Shown: positions 27,046-34,881 of the stretch, one piece after another | How the letters are laid out: every line of letters starts with the position of its first letter | How positions within the stretch are numbered: position 1 is the first letter of the stretch | Source of the DNA: Flavobacteriaceae bacterium | Lineage (GTDB): Bacteria; Bacteroidota; Bacteroidia; Flavobacteriales; Flavobacteriaceae | Assembly: GCA_003533785.1 (NCBI GenBank) | Contig: DQCR01000036.1 | Location: 1 to 64,000 of the forward strand | Direction of reading: 5' to 3' | DNA: 64,000 nucleotides | Position numbers and translations under genes: made by a program | The notes under the pieces: model-generated | Databases searched by the model: none | Seen by the model: the letters and a program-made list of their open reading frames with translations, nothing else | Told to the model about the DNA's origin: nothing

Positions 27046-27376
27046 TAAAACGAATACACCAAGGGTAATTGGGGTACTGACCGGATGAAGTCCGTATAGC
27101 GTTAATGATTGGGAATAGTAAACAAAGGAATCCTACAGCCATCCATATCAATATGCCCAATCCCAAAAATATAAGTAATGGAAAAGCGAGCAGTGAATAC
27201 AATAGCATGGACAATTGAAAGTTGATAATCGCTTTGCCATGTATGTCTAGATCTATTATTTCTTCTTTTTTCACAGCCCAAATTAACAAAGGAACTATCA
27301 AGCCCCCTACCCCTGTAACAAGATCTAAAAGTTGAGACAAAAGCATAAGAACGATTAATTGTCTGTTTTCAGTCAT
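27038..27376 (-). CDS. DUF4870 (Tic20-like) membrane protein
   Basis: 112 residues with three or four hydrophobic segments. The family motif IDLDIHGKAIINFQLSMLLY is intact, preceded by LIVPLLIWAVKKEE. DUF4870 proteins are small inner-membrane proteins with remote similarity to Tic20; their role is not established. ATG start at 27376, and the short gap to mnmE (57 nt) is divergent. Confidence 0.85.
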   Translation of the reverse strand: MTENRQLIVLMLLSQLLDLVTGVGGLIVPLLIWAVKKEEIIDLDIHGKAIINFQLSMLLYSLLAFPLLIFLGLGILIWMAVGFLCLLFPIINAIRTSSGQYPNYPWCIRFIK

Positions 27377-27433
27377 TAATTAAATGTACACAATCCCCCT
27401 GAATAGCTCTTGGGAAACTACTATTTTTACATT

Positions 27434-28798
27434 ATGTATAATGAAGGAACCATCATCGCTTTGTCAAGCCCCCAAGGGGTGGGTGCGATTGGAGTATTGC
27501 GTTTGTCCGGACCGGATGCTGTTAGCATTATTTCCCCACTTTTTGAAGCCAAAAATGGGATAGCCCTTTCGGCTATACCCTCCCATCAAGCTACTCTGGG
27601 TGTGATCCACCTAGACGGCCAAATTTTAGATGAGGTAGTACTCACACCCTTTCTTGCACCACGGTCCTATACAGGGGAGACTGTAATTGAAATTTCATGC
27701 CATGGCTCCTCCTATATTTTGCAACGCCTGATCCAGCTCTGCATAGATCGAGGAGCCCAAGCAGCCCAAGCAGGAGAATTTACCCTTCGGGCCTTCCTAA
27801 ATCAAAAAATGGATTTAAGTCAAGCAGAAGCTGTCTCTGATTTAATCGCTGCAGAATCAGCTGGAGCACATCAGTTGGCTCTTCAACAAATGCGAGGCGG
27901 TTATTCCAAAGAAATTAAACAACTGAGGCAACAATTACTTGATTTTGCATCGCTAATTGCTCTAGAACTCGACTTCTCAGAGGAAGATGTCACCTTTGCC
28001 GATCGAAGCCAACTCGAACAATTGCTCCAATCCTTAGAGGCAAAACTGAAGCGATTGGCCGAATCCTTTACTCAAGGTAGCGTTATTAAAAAAGGAATTC
28101 CTGTTGCCATCGTAGGAAAACCCAACGCTGGCAAATCCTCCCTACTCAATGCTTTACTCAACGAGGAGCGAGCCATTGTGTCAGATATTGCAGGTACGAC
28201 AAGAGATAGTATTGAAGATACCATGAATATCGATGGGTTCAGTTTTCGCTTTATAGATACAGCTGGACTTCGTAATACCACGGATATAGTAGAAGCCATT
28301 GGTGTTGAAAAAGCAAAGGCTAAAATGGAAACAGCCCGATTTATTCTCTACCTATATGACGCTACAGAAGTGAATCTGGATTTAGAAAAGGAGGTGGCTA
28401 CGCTAAAAGGAAATGGAGAAGTGATTGTTATTCAAAATAAAATAGACTTATTGCCTGTAGGGCATCCTTTTGAAAAAAACAGCATACATCCTCATCTTTC
28501 TATTGCTACCCACGACCATAAAAAAATAGAAGAATTAAAACGATTTTTGGTTAACGCACTCGAAAATAACTTTTCGAATTCAGATATTATTGTAAGCAAT
28601 ATGCGTCATTATACAGCCATTCAAAAGACCTTGGAAGCACTTTCTGCCATTAAAAAAGGGCTTTCAGAACAAATTCCATCAGATCTATTGAGCATTGACT
28701 TGAATGTTGCTTTGGATGCTTTGGGTGAAATCACTGGAGAAATGAATACCGAGGATCTCTTAGGTAATATTTTTTCAAAGTTCTGTATTGGAAAGTAA
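27434..28798 (+). CDS. mnmE: tRNA uridine-5-carboxymethylaminomethyl GTPase MnmE
   Basis: 454 residues from ATG 27434. MnmE with MnmG modifies the wobble uridine of tRNAs. The N-terminal tetrahydrofolate-binding domain contains GVGAIGVLRLSGP, FTLRAFLNQKMDLSQAEAV follows, and the G domain has P-loop GKPNAGKSS at about 228-236 and DIAGTTRDSIED. The protein ends FCIGK, the expected C-terminal catalytic CxGK. All hallmark residues are present; MnmG is not in this window. Confidence 0.96.
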   Translation: MYNEGTIIALSSPQGVGAIGVLRLSGPDAVSIISPLFEAKNGIALSAIPSHQATLGVIHLDGQILDEVVLTPFLAPRSYTGETVIEISCHGSSYILQRLIQLCIDRGAQAAQAGEFTLRAFLNQKMDLSQAEAVSDLIAAESAGAHQLALQQMRGGYSKEIKQLRQQLLDFASLIALELDFSEEDVTFADRSQLEQLLQSLEAKLKRLAESFTQGSVIKKGIPVAIVGKPNAGKSSLLNALLNEERAIVSDIAGTTRDSIEDTMNIDGFSFRFIDTAGLRNTTDIVEAIGVEKAKAKMETARFILYLYDATEVNLDLEKEVATLKGNGEVIVIQNKIDLLPVGHPFEKNSIHPHLSIATHDHKKIEELKRFLVNALENNFSNSDIIVSNMRHYTAIQKTLEALSAIKKGLSEQIPSDLLSIDLNVALDALGEITGEMNTEDLLGNIFSKFCIGK

Positions 28799-28819
28799 CA
28801 ATTAATAAACTAGTTAACT

Positions 28820-29089
28820 TCAAATTCTTTTGCTGAGCCTAACTAAGGTAAGCATAACTACTGCTACCATCGCATGAAGAAATCCAAAAGAAAAAGCGTC
28901 AAGAGAGGGCATATTCCCAGATATGGACATAAGCGTAAAGAAAAATACTGCGATGACATTAAAAGCTGAAACGGAATAGCCGTAATACGTTCGTACTATA
29001 GGCTTATGCCAAACTTTTTTGAGAATAAAAAACGTAATTAACCAAAATAGAAATTCGTACAGATATTGCACATCTTGTAACCCCAACAT
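28820..29089 (-). CDS. Small integral membrane protein, unknown
   Basis: 89 residues from ATG 29089 (MLGLQDVQYLYEF). Three hydrophobic segments (about 10-24, 42-57 and 67-83) are separated by short charged loops, and the tail is RLSKRI. I do not recognise the family. It lies between mnmE (opposite strand, 21 nt away) and the acyltransferase gene, and has no close partner on its strand within 57 nt. Confidence 0.55.
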   Translation of the reverse strand: MLGLQDVQYLYEFLFWLITFFILKKVWHKPIVRTYYGYSVSAFNVIAVFFFTLMSISGNMPSLDAFSFGFLHAMVAVVMLTLVRLSKRI

Positions 29090-29146
29090 AGATCTTCTTC
29101 ATTTACGAATGACTAAGGTAAGAAAAATCAGATAAGCAATTTCCTA

Positions 29147-29686
29147 CTATGGATTAAAGGAGTATTTGGGTATTTTGCCTTGAATTCCTTTAAAGTATTT
29201 TTCTATCTTAAGAACATCTTTTTTCTTGTCTCCCGTTGTGTAATACAAAGGATGAAGAATCATCTTCCGTTTTCCAAAATCAAAGACAACGGGAAGAATC
29301 GGAATTTGAGCGGTATGGGCGATATAGTAAAAACCTGATTTGAATTGGTTTACTTTTTTACGGGTGCCCTCAGGTGCAATTGCTAGTCGAAATACTGGAT
29401 TGATTTTAAAATAATTAATTGCTTGTTCAACGGTATTATTCTTTCCTGTACGGTCTACTGGAACCCCTCCCCAATACCGAAAAAGGCGATTCGTTATTGG
29501 AGTAAATAATTCTTTTTTACCTAGAAAATGAATGGGTTCTTTAAGGAAACTGCGCACTAATACTGCCAAAATAAAATCAAACCAATGGGTATGGGGCCCT
29601 ACGGCGAGCAACATTTTATTTTTTGCAGGAAAAATACCCTCTAGTTCCCAACGGAATATCTTCGTGAATAAAAATTTTGCAATCAA
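29147..29686 (-). CDS. 1-acyl-sn-glycerol-3-phosphate acyltransferase-like protein (PlsC family)
   Basis: 179 residues. The acyltransferase HX4D motif reads HTHWFD and the second block is APEGTRKKVNQFKSGFYYIA, the EGTR motif of PlsC enzymes; GGVPVDRTG is also typical. These add an acyl chain in phospholipid or lipid A-related synthesis. No ATG is available: TTG at 29686 is the likely start. It is short for PlsC and lacks an obvious N-terminal membrane helix. It follows the small HTH gene by 18 nt. Confidence 0.82.
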   Translation of the reverse strand: MIAKFLFTKIFRWELEGIFPAKNKMLLAVGPHTHWFDFILAVLVRSFLKEPIHFLGKKELFTPITNRLFRYWGGVPVDRTGKNNTVEQAINYFKINPVFRLAIAPEGTRKKVNQFKSGFYYIAHTAQIPILPVVFDFGKRKMILHPLYYTTGDKKKDVLKIEKYFKGIQGKIPKYSFNP

Positions 29687-29704
29687 AGAGTTATAATAAC
29701 GGAT

Positions 29705-29911
29705 TTATTGTGCACTGAGAAATTCTTCAACACTCTGGTCATAATAGGATCTAAGTGTTTTGCTCAAGTGATGATAGGATTTGAAGCCTGACAGCTGAGC
29801 AGCTTTACTTAAATTAACTCTAGAATGTGAAGGAACGTTCAAAGTGAGTTTTTTGAAGTATTTCAACTTACCCAAAGTGATTGGTGGGATATGAATAGTG
29901 TTATGAATCAC
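29705..29911 (-). CDS. Isolated AraC-type helix-turn-helix protein
   Basis: 68 residues starting at GTG 29911. The segment NLSKAAQLSGFKSYHHLSKTLRSYYDQSVEEF follows the second HTH of AraC regulators (A..LGF.S..HFS..FK..G.S...F), but with no ligand-binding domain and no first HTH. It could be a free-standing DNA-binding module. It faces the recombinase-like gene at 30226 across an AT-rich, palindrome-containing spacer and might regulate it, which is an inference from position. Confidence 0.5.
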   Translation of the reverse strand: MIHNTIHIPPITLGKLKYFKKLTLNVPSHSRVNLSKAAQLSGFKSYHHLSKTLRSYYDQSVEEFLSAQ

Positions 29912-30102
29912 ATTTAAATGTAGACATTATCTAATATTTATTATTCAATTGTTAATAAGTTCTTTTTACTGTTTACAATGCCTAATAATCATTGGAGGCT
30001 GCCTTTTCAAAATATGAGTTGCATTCAAAACAGTTAATTTTGAAATGAATTACAAAATGAATGTTATTTTTAATTTGAATATAAAATTTCCTTTAATTTA
30101 AA

Positions 30103-30125
30103 TGTCATTTTAGTTGAAAATGACA
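30103..30125. repeat. 9-bp perfect inverted repeat (IR1)
   Basis: TGTCATTTT (30103-30111) and AAAATGACA (30117-30125) around a 5-nt loop AGTTG. It lies about 100 nt upstream of the recombinase-like gene. There is no T-run, so an operator or recombinase-type binding site is more likely than a terminator. Confidence 0.6.
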
Positions 30126-30154
30126 CAATAATTAATAAATTGAGCGTTTAATAT

Positions 30155-30175
30155 ATAGCATAAAAATTATGCTAT
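30155..30175. repeat. 9-bp perfect inverted repeat (IR2)
   Basis: ATAGCATAA (30155-30163) and TTATGCTAT (30167-30175) around a 3-nt AAA centre. Its compact spacing resembles a dimeric DNA-binding site. Confidence 0.6.
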
Positions 30176-30186
30176 TATTACTAGAT

Positions 30187-30203
30187 ATTTATATCATATA
30201 AAT
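30187..30203. repeat. 8-bp perfect palindrome (IR3)
   Basis: ATTTATATCATATAAAT has 8-bp arms around a single central C and ends 22 nt before the recombinase-like ATG. In DNA this AT-rich such a palindrome is less specific than the other two. Confidence 0.5.
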
Positions 30204-30225
30204 GATTATTATATAGTTTTTTTTA

Positions 30226-31476
30226 ATGAAAATACGTCTTAGACAATTAAAAAATAAAAATGGCACTGTCTCCCTGCGTTTAGATACATTTATGGGATAC
30301 TTTACTGATGCCTCTGGTAAGCGGAAAGCCAAACGCATTCGAGAAACTCTTCCTTTTCATATTCCAACAGAAGAAACACCCAACTACACTGAAGAAAAAC
30401 TGAGATTACTTCAAAAAGCAGACGAAATTCGAAAAGAGAAAGAAATTCAGCTCCAAGAAAGTGGTAGATATCCTTTTTCAAAAGAAAAAACTAAAAATGA
30501 TTTTTTTATTCCCTTTTTGGAAGAGATAGTCAGTATCAAGATATCTAATAAAAGGAATAATGAGGCAGTGTGGCTTGGGATGCAACGATGGTATAAAGTA
30601 TTTGCTACTCCGATCATTCGGTTTAAGACTATCAATGATTCTCATTGTTCCTCCTTTTTTAATTTTCTAGAAAAAAAAGCGAAGAAGTCGAATGGCACTC
30701 CCTTGGCTAGCAGTACCAACCGGCTCTATTTTCAAAAATTTTACTCTGTGGTACAACAGGCTTATTTGGATGGAAAGATAAAAGAACTTCCTGCACAGCC
30801 CGCATCATTTAAAAGGGCAAATAAAAAATTTAAAACTGTTTTAAAACGATATGAAATTATAGCGCTTCGCAATGCCCCTTATTACAATAGAGATGTGAAA
30901 AACGCTTTTATATTGTCCATAGAAATGGGATTAAAACTTGGACAGTTAAGAACACTGAAATGGAAAGACATACATCAAGAAGAGGATCGTTGGAGCATTA
31001 AAATGCCAAATAAGGGTACCAATGAACCCTTTAATTATATGATTCCTGAGTCCATTGTTTCTATTCTAGGGATCCCCCCTAAAGACAGCAATAATTTGGT
31101 ATTTCCCCTATTGCGATCTGCAAGTGAGGCCAATGTTCAGCTTTTGAAATGGGTCATTATGTCTGGAATTTCACGGCACATTACTTTTGAAAGTGCTCGT
31201 AATACCTTCGCTTTCAATAAGGTTTCAGAAGGTATCGCAATTCAGAATGTGCAACGCTATTTGGGGCATCAAAATCTACGTACTACTCAAAAATTTATAG
31301 AACAACTCCAAATAGATATTCCAAAAGACAAGAAAGGCTTCGCCTCAAATTCACCTTTTGCTGCCTCCAAAGCTAAACAAAGAAAACATCGAATTTCTGA
31401 GCATATTCGAAAAGAGCTTTCCGCTTACACCTATAAATTTTCACAGACAAGTAATCCAACAAAAAATAATGACTAG
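30226..31476 (+). CDS. Tyrosine-recombinase-fold protein with dismantled active site
   Basis: 416 residues from ATG 30226 with the layout of a Bacteroidota tyrosine recombinase: an arm-type N-terminus, a core-binding region near 90-190 and a catalytic-fold C-terminal part. The catalytic residues are mostly replaced. Arg I, expected in TGLR, is K237 (MGLKLGQL); the histidine of HxxR is E322 (ESAR), with R325 kept; the RH pair is R325-N326; LGH (H348) is kept; and the nucleophile tyrosine nine residues later is F357 (TTQKF). It should bind DNA but not cut it. No cargo genes or att-like direct repeats were seen. Confidence 0.85.
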   Translation: MKIRLRQLKNKNGTVSLRLDTFMGYFTDASGKRKAKRIRETLPFHIPTEETPNYTEEKLRLLQKADEIRKEKEIQLQESGRYPFSKEKTKNDFFIPFLEEIVSIKISNKRNNEAVWLGMQRWYKVFATPIIRFKTINDSHCSSFFNFLEKKAKKSNGTPLASSTNRLYFQKFYSVVQQAYLDGKIKELPAQPASFKRANKKFKTVLKRYEIIALRNAPYYNRDVKNAFILSIEMGLKLGQLRTLKWKDIHQEEDRWSIKMPNKGTNEPFNYMIPESIVSILGIPPKDSNNLVFPLLRSASEANVQLLKWVIMSGISRHITFESARNTFAFNKVSEGIAIQNVQRYLGHQNLRTTQKFIEQLQIDIPKDKKGFASNSPFAASKAKQRKHRISEHIRKELSAYTYKFSQTSNPTKNND

Positions 31477-31503
31477 TACCCTTTGATTTAATCCTACTAG
31501 TCA
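31470..31503. repeat. 9-bp inverted repeat at the recombinase-like stop codon (IR4)
   Basis: TGACTAGTA (31470-31478) and TACTAGTCA (31495-31503) are perfect reverse complements separated by 16 nt; the TAG stop lies in the left arm. The large loop and lack of a T-run make it a poor terminator, while paired arms with a spacer resemble a recombinase core site. Confidence 0.55.
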
Positions 31504-31580
31504 GACCATCTTTAGGTTGGAATTATATTTATGATTTTCGAATCAATTCAGTTCTTGATTATGAATACCATTAGTTCTTA

Positions 31581-31595
31581 ACTCTTAAAAAGAGT
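31581..31595. repeat. 6-bp inverted repeat
   Basis: ACTCTT (31581-31586) and AAGAGT (31590-31595) around AAA, in the 209-nt gap between the recombinase-like and acylase genes. The rest of that gap shows no gene or clear promoter. Confidence 0.3.
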
Positions 31596-31685
31596 GATCC
31601 GTGTGCTATAAAATGAATTCTATAATTTAGCAGGTAGATGTTAAGCACGCGCTCTCACTCGCCGTAATGAAGAAGAAAAATATTT

Positions 31686-33746
31686 ATGAAAATGAAATAC
31701 ATAGTTGCCCTGATTTTTTATAGCTTCATTTGTCAAGTCAATGGGCAATCCACAATCAATCCAGAGGCTATTGATATCGTACGAGACCGGTATGGAGTAC
31801 CTCACATCTTCGCCCCCACAGATGCTGGCGTTGCCTATGGACTGGCATGGGCCCATGCAGAGGACGATTTTAAAACCATACAACAGGCTTATCTAGCAGG
31901 CAACGAACTTTTAACAAAAGCAATTGGCAACAAGGGGCTTACTGCTGAATTTATTACTCAATTTATTGGATCAAAGGAATTGGTTGAAAAAGACTATGAT
32001 GATAAAATTAGTCCTGAATATAAAAAAGTTATTGAGGGTTATGCCCAAGGACTTAACCGTTATGCTGCGTTACACCCCAATGAAGTTCTGGTTTCTGAAC
32101 TTTTCCCAGTTCAACCAAAAATGATGCTTCGTTACGCACAATTGCAATTATTCATCTCATCGGGAGGCGACAAAGCCGTGGGTAAAATTCTAGGCGATAA
32201 CGCTCGACCCAAGCAAACAGCTCCTAAAGGATCCAATACTTTTGGCTTTAACAGTAAAAAAACCAAGGATGGTTATACTTATTTGGCCATTAATACCCAT
32301 CAACCTCTCGACGGTCCTGTATCTTGGTATGAGGCGCACTTGTGCTCGGAGGAAGGAACCAATATCTTAGGAACTCTTTTTGCAGGAAGCCCTAATATAT
32401 TGATTGGAGTAAATGATTACTTGGGGTGGTCGCATACAGTGAATAATCCTGACAAAATAGACCTATTCCATTTGGAAATGCACCCAAAAAACAAATTACA
32501 ATACCGAGTTGATGATACATATCTCACTCTTGAAAAACAGAAAGCCAAACTTACTTTTCGTTTTTTGGGGATTCCCATCCGAATCAAGCGTTCTTTCTAT
32601 AAGAGCATCTTTGGTCCCACACTAAAGAATAAAAGTGGATACTATTCGATTCGGACTCCTGCTTTGTTCGAAATTCGTGCGCTAGAACAGTGGTGGCGAA
32701 TGAATAAATCCCAAAGTTTCAGCGATTTTTATACTGTTTTAAAAATGAAGGCAATTCCTGGATACAATATTGGCTATGCTGATCGAAACGACACTATATT
32801 CTATATTTCAAATGGACTTATTCCAAAACGAGCTCCAGGATATGATTGGAAAAATACCGTTCCCGGGAATACCAGAAAAACGCTTTGGGAAGAATCATAC
32901 GCCGTTGATGAATTACCCCAGGTAATTCAGCCAGAATCAGGTTATTTTTACAATGCCAACCACTCCCCTTTTCTTTCTTCTGCCAGCAAAGACAACCCCA
33001 ATATAGCGGCTTATTCTAAAGATATGGGGTTTGAAGAGTTTGACAATAACCGGTCGTTCAGACTCAAAGAGCTTATCGATCAATATGATTCTTTAGATTT
33101 TAATGATTTCAAACGGATCAAATACGACAATCGATATCCTACCCCCTTCCGTTTCACTTATATGGATATCAATGCTATAACAACTCTTGACCCAGCGCAA
33201 TATCCCGAAGTCAAAGTACTATTGGAACGAATCCAGCAATGGGACCGTTTTACCCATTCCAATTCAATGGGGGCGGGTACGTTTGCAATTTTCTATTATC
33301 AAAGCATCAAATATGCACGTCAATTGCCAGGGGATAAAATTTTTCCAAAAACCTATTTGTTAAAAGCTTTGCAAGATGCCAAGGCCTATATGTTGAAACA
33401 TTTTAAAACACTAGATGTTACTTTGGGCGATTTCCAAAAATTGGTTCGAGGAGAAAAAGAAATGGGTATTTGGGGTATGCCCGATGTGCTCACGGCCATG
33501 TATGGCACTTCGTATAAAGATGGGAAAATCAGAATAACCGCAGGAGAGACTTATATTGGTTTAATAAAGTTTACTCCTGATGGACCAGAAATTGAATCGG
33601 TCATATCCTATGGAAGTTCGGATCGACCCAATTCTCCTCACTACAATGACCAAATGGAAATGTATGCAAATAAGCAAACAAAAAGGATGAGTATTGATAA
33701 AGACACTGTCTATGCCGAAGCAATTTCCATATATCACCCCAACTAG
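31686..33746 (+). CDS. Penicillin acylase family (Ntn-hydrolase) protein, secreted
   Basis: 686 residues from ATG 31686 (ATG 31692 also possible). A signal peptide (about 1-20, IVALIFYSFICQVNGQ) directs it to the periplasm. IDIVRDRYGVPHIFAPTDAG and GLAWAHAEDDF mark the alpha chain. The autoprocessing serine is S183 in KGSNTFGFN, which becomes the N-terminal nucleophile of the beta chain. GWSHTVNNPDKIDLF follows. The family cleaves amides: acyl-homoserine lactones, aculeacin-type lipopeptides or beta-lactams. The substrate cannot be read from sequence. It overlaps bshA tail-to-tail by 4 nt. Confidence 0.88.
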   Translation: MKMKYIVALIFYSFICQVNGQSTINPEAIDIVRDRYGVPHIFAPTDAGVAYGLAWAHAEDDFKTIQQAYLAGNELLTKAIGNKGLTAEFITQFIGSKELVEKDYDDKISPEYKKVIEGYAQGLNRYAALHPNEVLVSELFPVQPKMMLRYAQLQLFISSGGDKAVGKILGDNARPKQTAPKGSNTFGFNSKKTKDGYTYLAINTHQPLDGPVSWYEAHLCSEEGTNILGTLFAGSPNILIGVNDYLGWSHTVNNPDKIDLFHLEMHPKNKLQYRVDDTYLTLEKQKAKLTFRFLGIPIRIKRSFYKSIFGPTLKNKSGYYSIRTPALFEIRALEQWWRMNKSQSFSDFYTVLKMKAIPGYNIGYADRNDTIFYISNGLIPKRAPGYDWKNTVPGNTRKTLWEESYAVDELPQVIQPESGYFYNANHSPFLSSASKDNPNIAAYSKDMGFEEFDNNRSFRLKELIDQYDSLDFNDFKRIKYDNRYPTPFRFTYMDINAITTLDPAQYPEVKVLLERIQQWDRFTHSNSMGAGTFAIFYYQSIKYARQLPGDKIFPKTYLLKALQDAKAYMLKHFKTLDVTLGDFQKLVRGEKEMGIWGMPDVLTAMYGTSYKDGKIRITAGETYIGLIKFTPDGPEIESVISYGSSDRPNSPHYNDQMEMYANKQTKRMSIDKDTVYAEAISIYHPN

Positions 33747-34876
33747 TAGGTTTTTTTAAGAATGGCCTCTTGATAAACACTTTCGTATTGTTCGACGATT
33801 CGCTTTAAATCAAATTGCTGTGCTTGTTCAAAGGCTTGGTTCTTAAAATCATCATGCTTCTGAGGATTCAGCAACAACTCCAGACCTTGTCTGGCCATGC
33901 CTTTATAATCACCTACATTCAATAAAAACCCTGAGACACCCTCCTGAATAATTTCTGGCAGCCCGCCAACATTAGTCGCAATTACGGGTACTTTGTGAAT
34001 CATAGCCTCCAATGCAGCCAGTCCAAAGCTTTCTTTTTCAGAAGGGAGAATAAATAGATCAGTAAAACATAAAATTCTATCGATTTCATTACTCTTACCA
34101 AGAAATAAAACCTTGTCCTCCAGACCATTTTCTTTACAATAGAGTTTGGCTTTGTTCTTTTCTATTCCATCTCCTACCATCACAAGCTTCGATGGGCATT
34201 TATCTTGTATGATTTCAAACGTTTTGATGACATCCATTACCCGTTTCAAAGGGCGAAAATTACTGATATGGGTAATTATTTTTTCCCCTTTAGGGGCAAT
34301 CAAGTCTCGCTCACATGGGGGTTGTCTGGATTTGTAAAAATCCACATTGATGAAATTATATATTACCTGAATGTTTGTTTTTATTGGAAACAATCGCAGC
34401 GTATCCACTTTCAAGCTTTTAGAAACAGAAGTCACAGCATTGGAGTGATTGATACTAAAAGCCACAGCATCTTTATAGAAAGGATGGCTTCCTACCAAAG
34501 TGATATCAGTTCCGTGAAGCGTGGTCACGAAGGGAATATAAATTCCTTGATCCTCCAGCATCTTTTGAGCCATATAAGCTGCATAGGCATGAGGAATAGC
34601 ATAATGTACATGCAATAATTCTAATTGTTCTTTTTTGACTACTTGAACCAACTTACTCGATAATGCCAGTTCATAGGGTTGGTATTGAAAAAGAGGATAC
34701 TTTGGGACATTGACTTCATGGAAATGAATATGGGCTTTTAAAGTATTTAACCGGACTGGTTGTTGGTAGGTGATAAAATGAATTTCATGTCCTTTTGATG
34801 AAAGGGCATGTCCTAATTCCGTGGCGACCACACCACTACCTCCAAATGTTGGGTAACATACAATTCCAATTTTCAT
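33743..34876 (-). CDS. bshA: N-acetyl-alpha-D-glucosaminyl L-malate synthase BshA
   Basis: 377-residue GT4 glycosyltransferase that makes GlcNAc-malate, the first intermediate of bacillithiol. Diagnostic are CYPTFGGSGVVATELGHAL at the N-terminus, HVHYAIPHAYAAYMA, and the nucleotide-sugar-binding PSEKESFGLAALEAM with EAM. The bshB deacetylase and bshC ligase are not in this window. It is the last gene of the minus-strand operon and starts 5 nt after the NagZ/beta-lactamase fusion. Confidence 0.93.
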   Translation of the reverse strand: MKIGIVCYPTFGGSGVVATELGHALSSKGHEIHFITYQQPVRLNTLKAHIHFHEVNVPKYPLFQYQPYELALSSKLVQVVKKEQLELLHVHYAIPHAYAAYMAQKMLEDQGIYIPFVTTLHGTDITLVGSHPFYKDAVAFSINHSNAVTSVSKSLKVDTLRLFPIKTNIQVIYNFINVDFYKSRQPPCERDLIAPKGEKIITHISNFRPLKRVMDVIKTFEIIQDKCPSKLVMVGDGIEKNKAKLYCKENGLEDKVLFLGKSNEIDRILCFTDLFILPSEKESFGLAALEAMIHKVPVIATNVGGLPEIIQEGVSGFLLNVGDYKGMARQGLELLLNPQKHDDFKNQAFEQAQQFDLKRIVEQYESVYQEAILKKTY

Positions 34877-34881
34877 ACTGT

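Larger units (their letters stand above)
29912..30225. other. 314-bp AT-rich intergenic region with three inverted repeats
   Basis: No gene of plausible length is seen in any frame. The sequence is conspicuously AT-rich compared with its flanks. It separates the divergently transcribed HTH gene (minus) and the recombinase-like gene (plus). Three perfect inverted repeats lie in the right-hand half at 30103-30125, 30155-30175 and 30187-30203, listed separately. No convincing TTTG-N17-23-TAnnTTTG promoter was found for either gene. Confidence 0.7.

Noticed and set aside
30226-31476. A complete integrative element around the recombinase-like gene
   Set aside because: No att-like direct repeats, excision, replication or cargo genes were found, flanks are ordinary housekeeping genes, and the catalytic tyrosine is absent.
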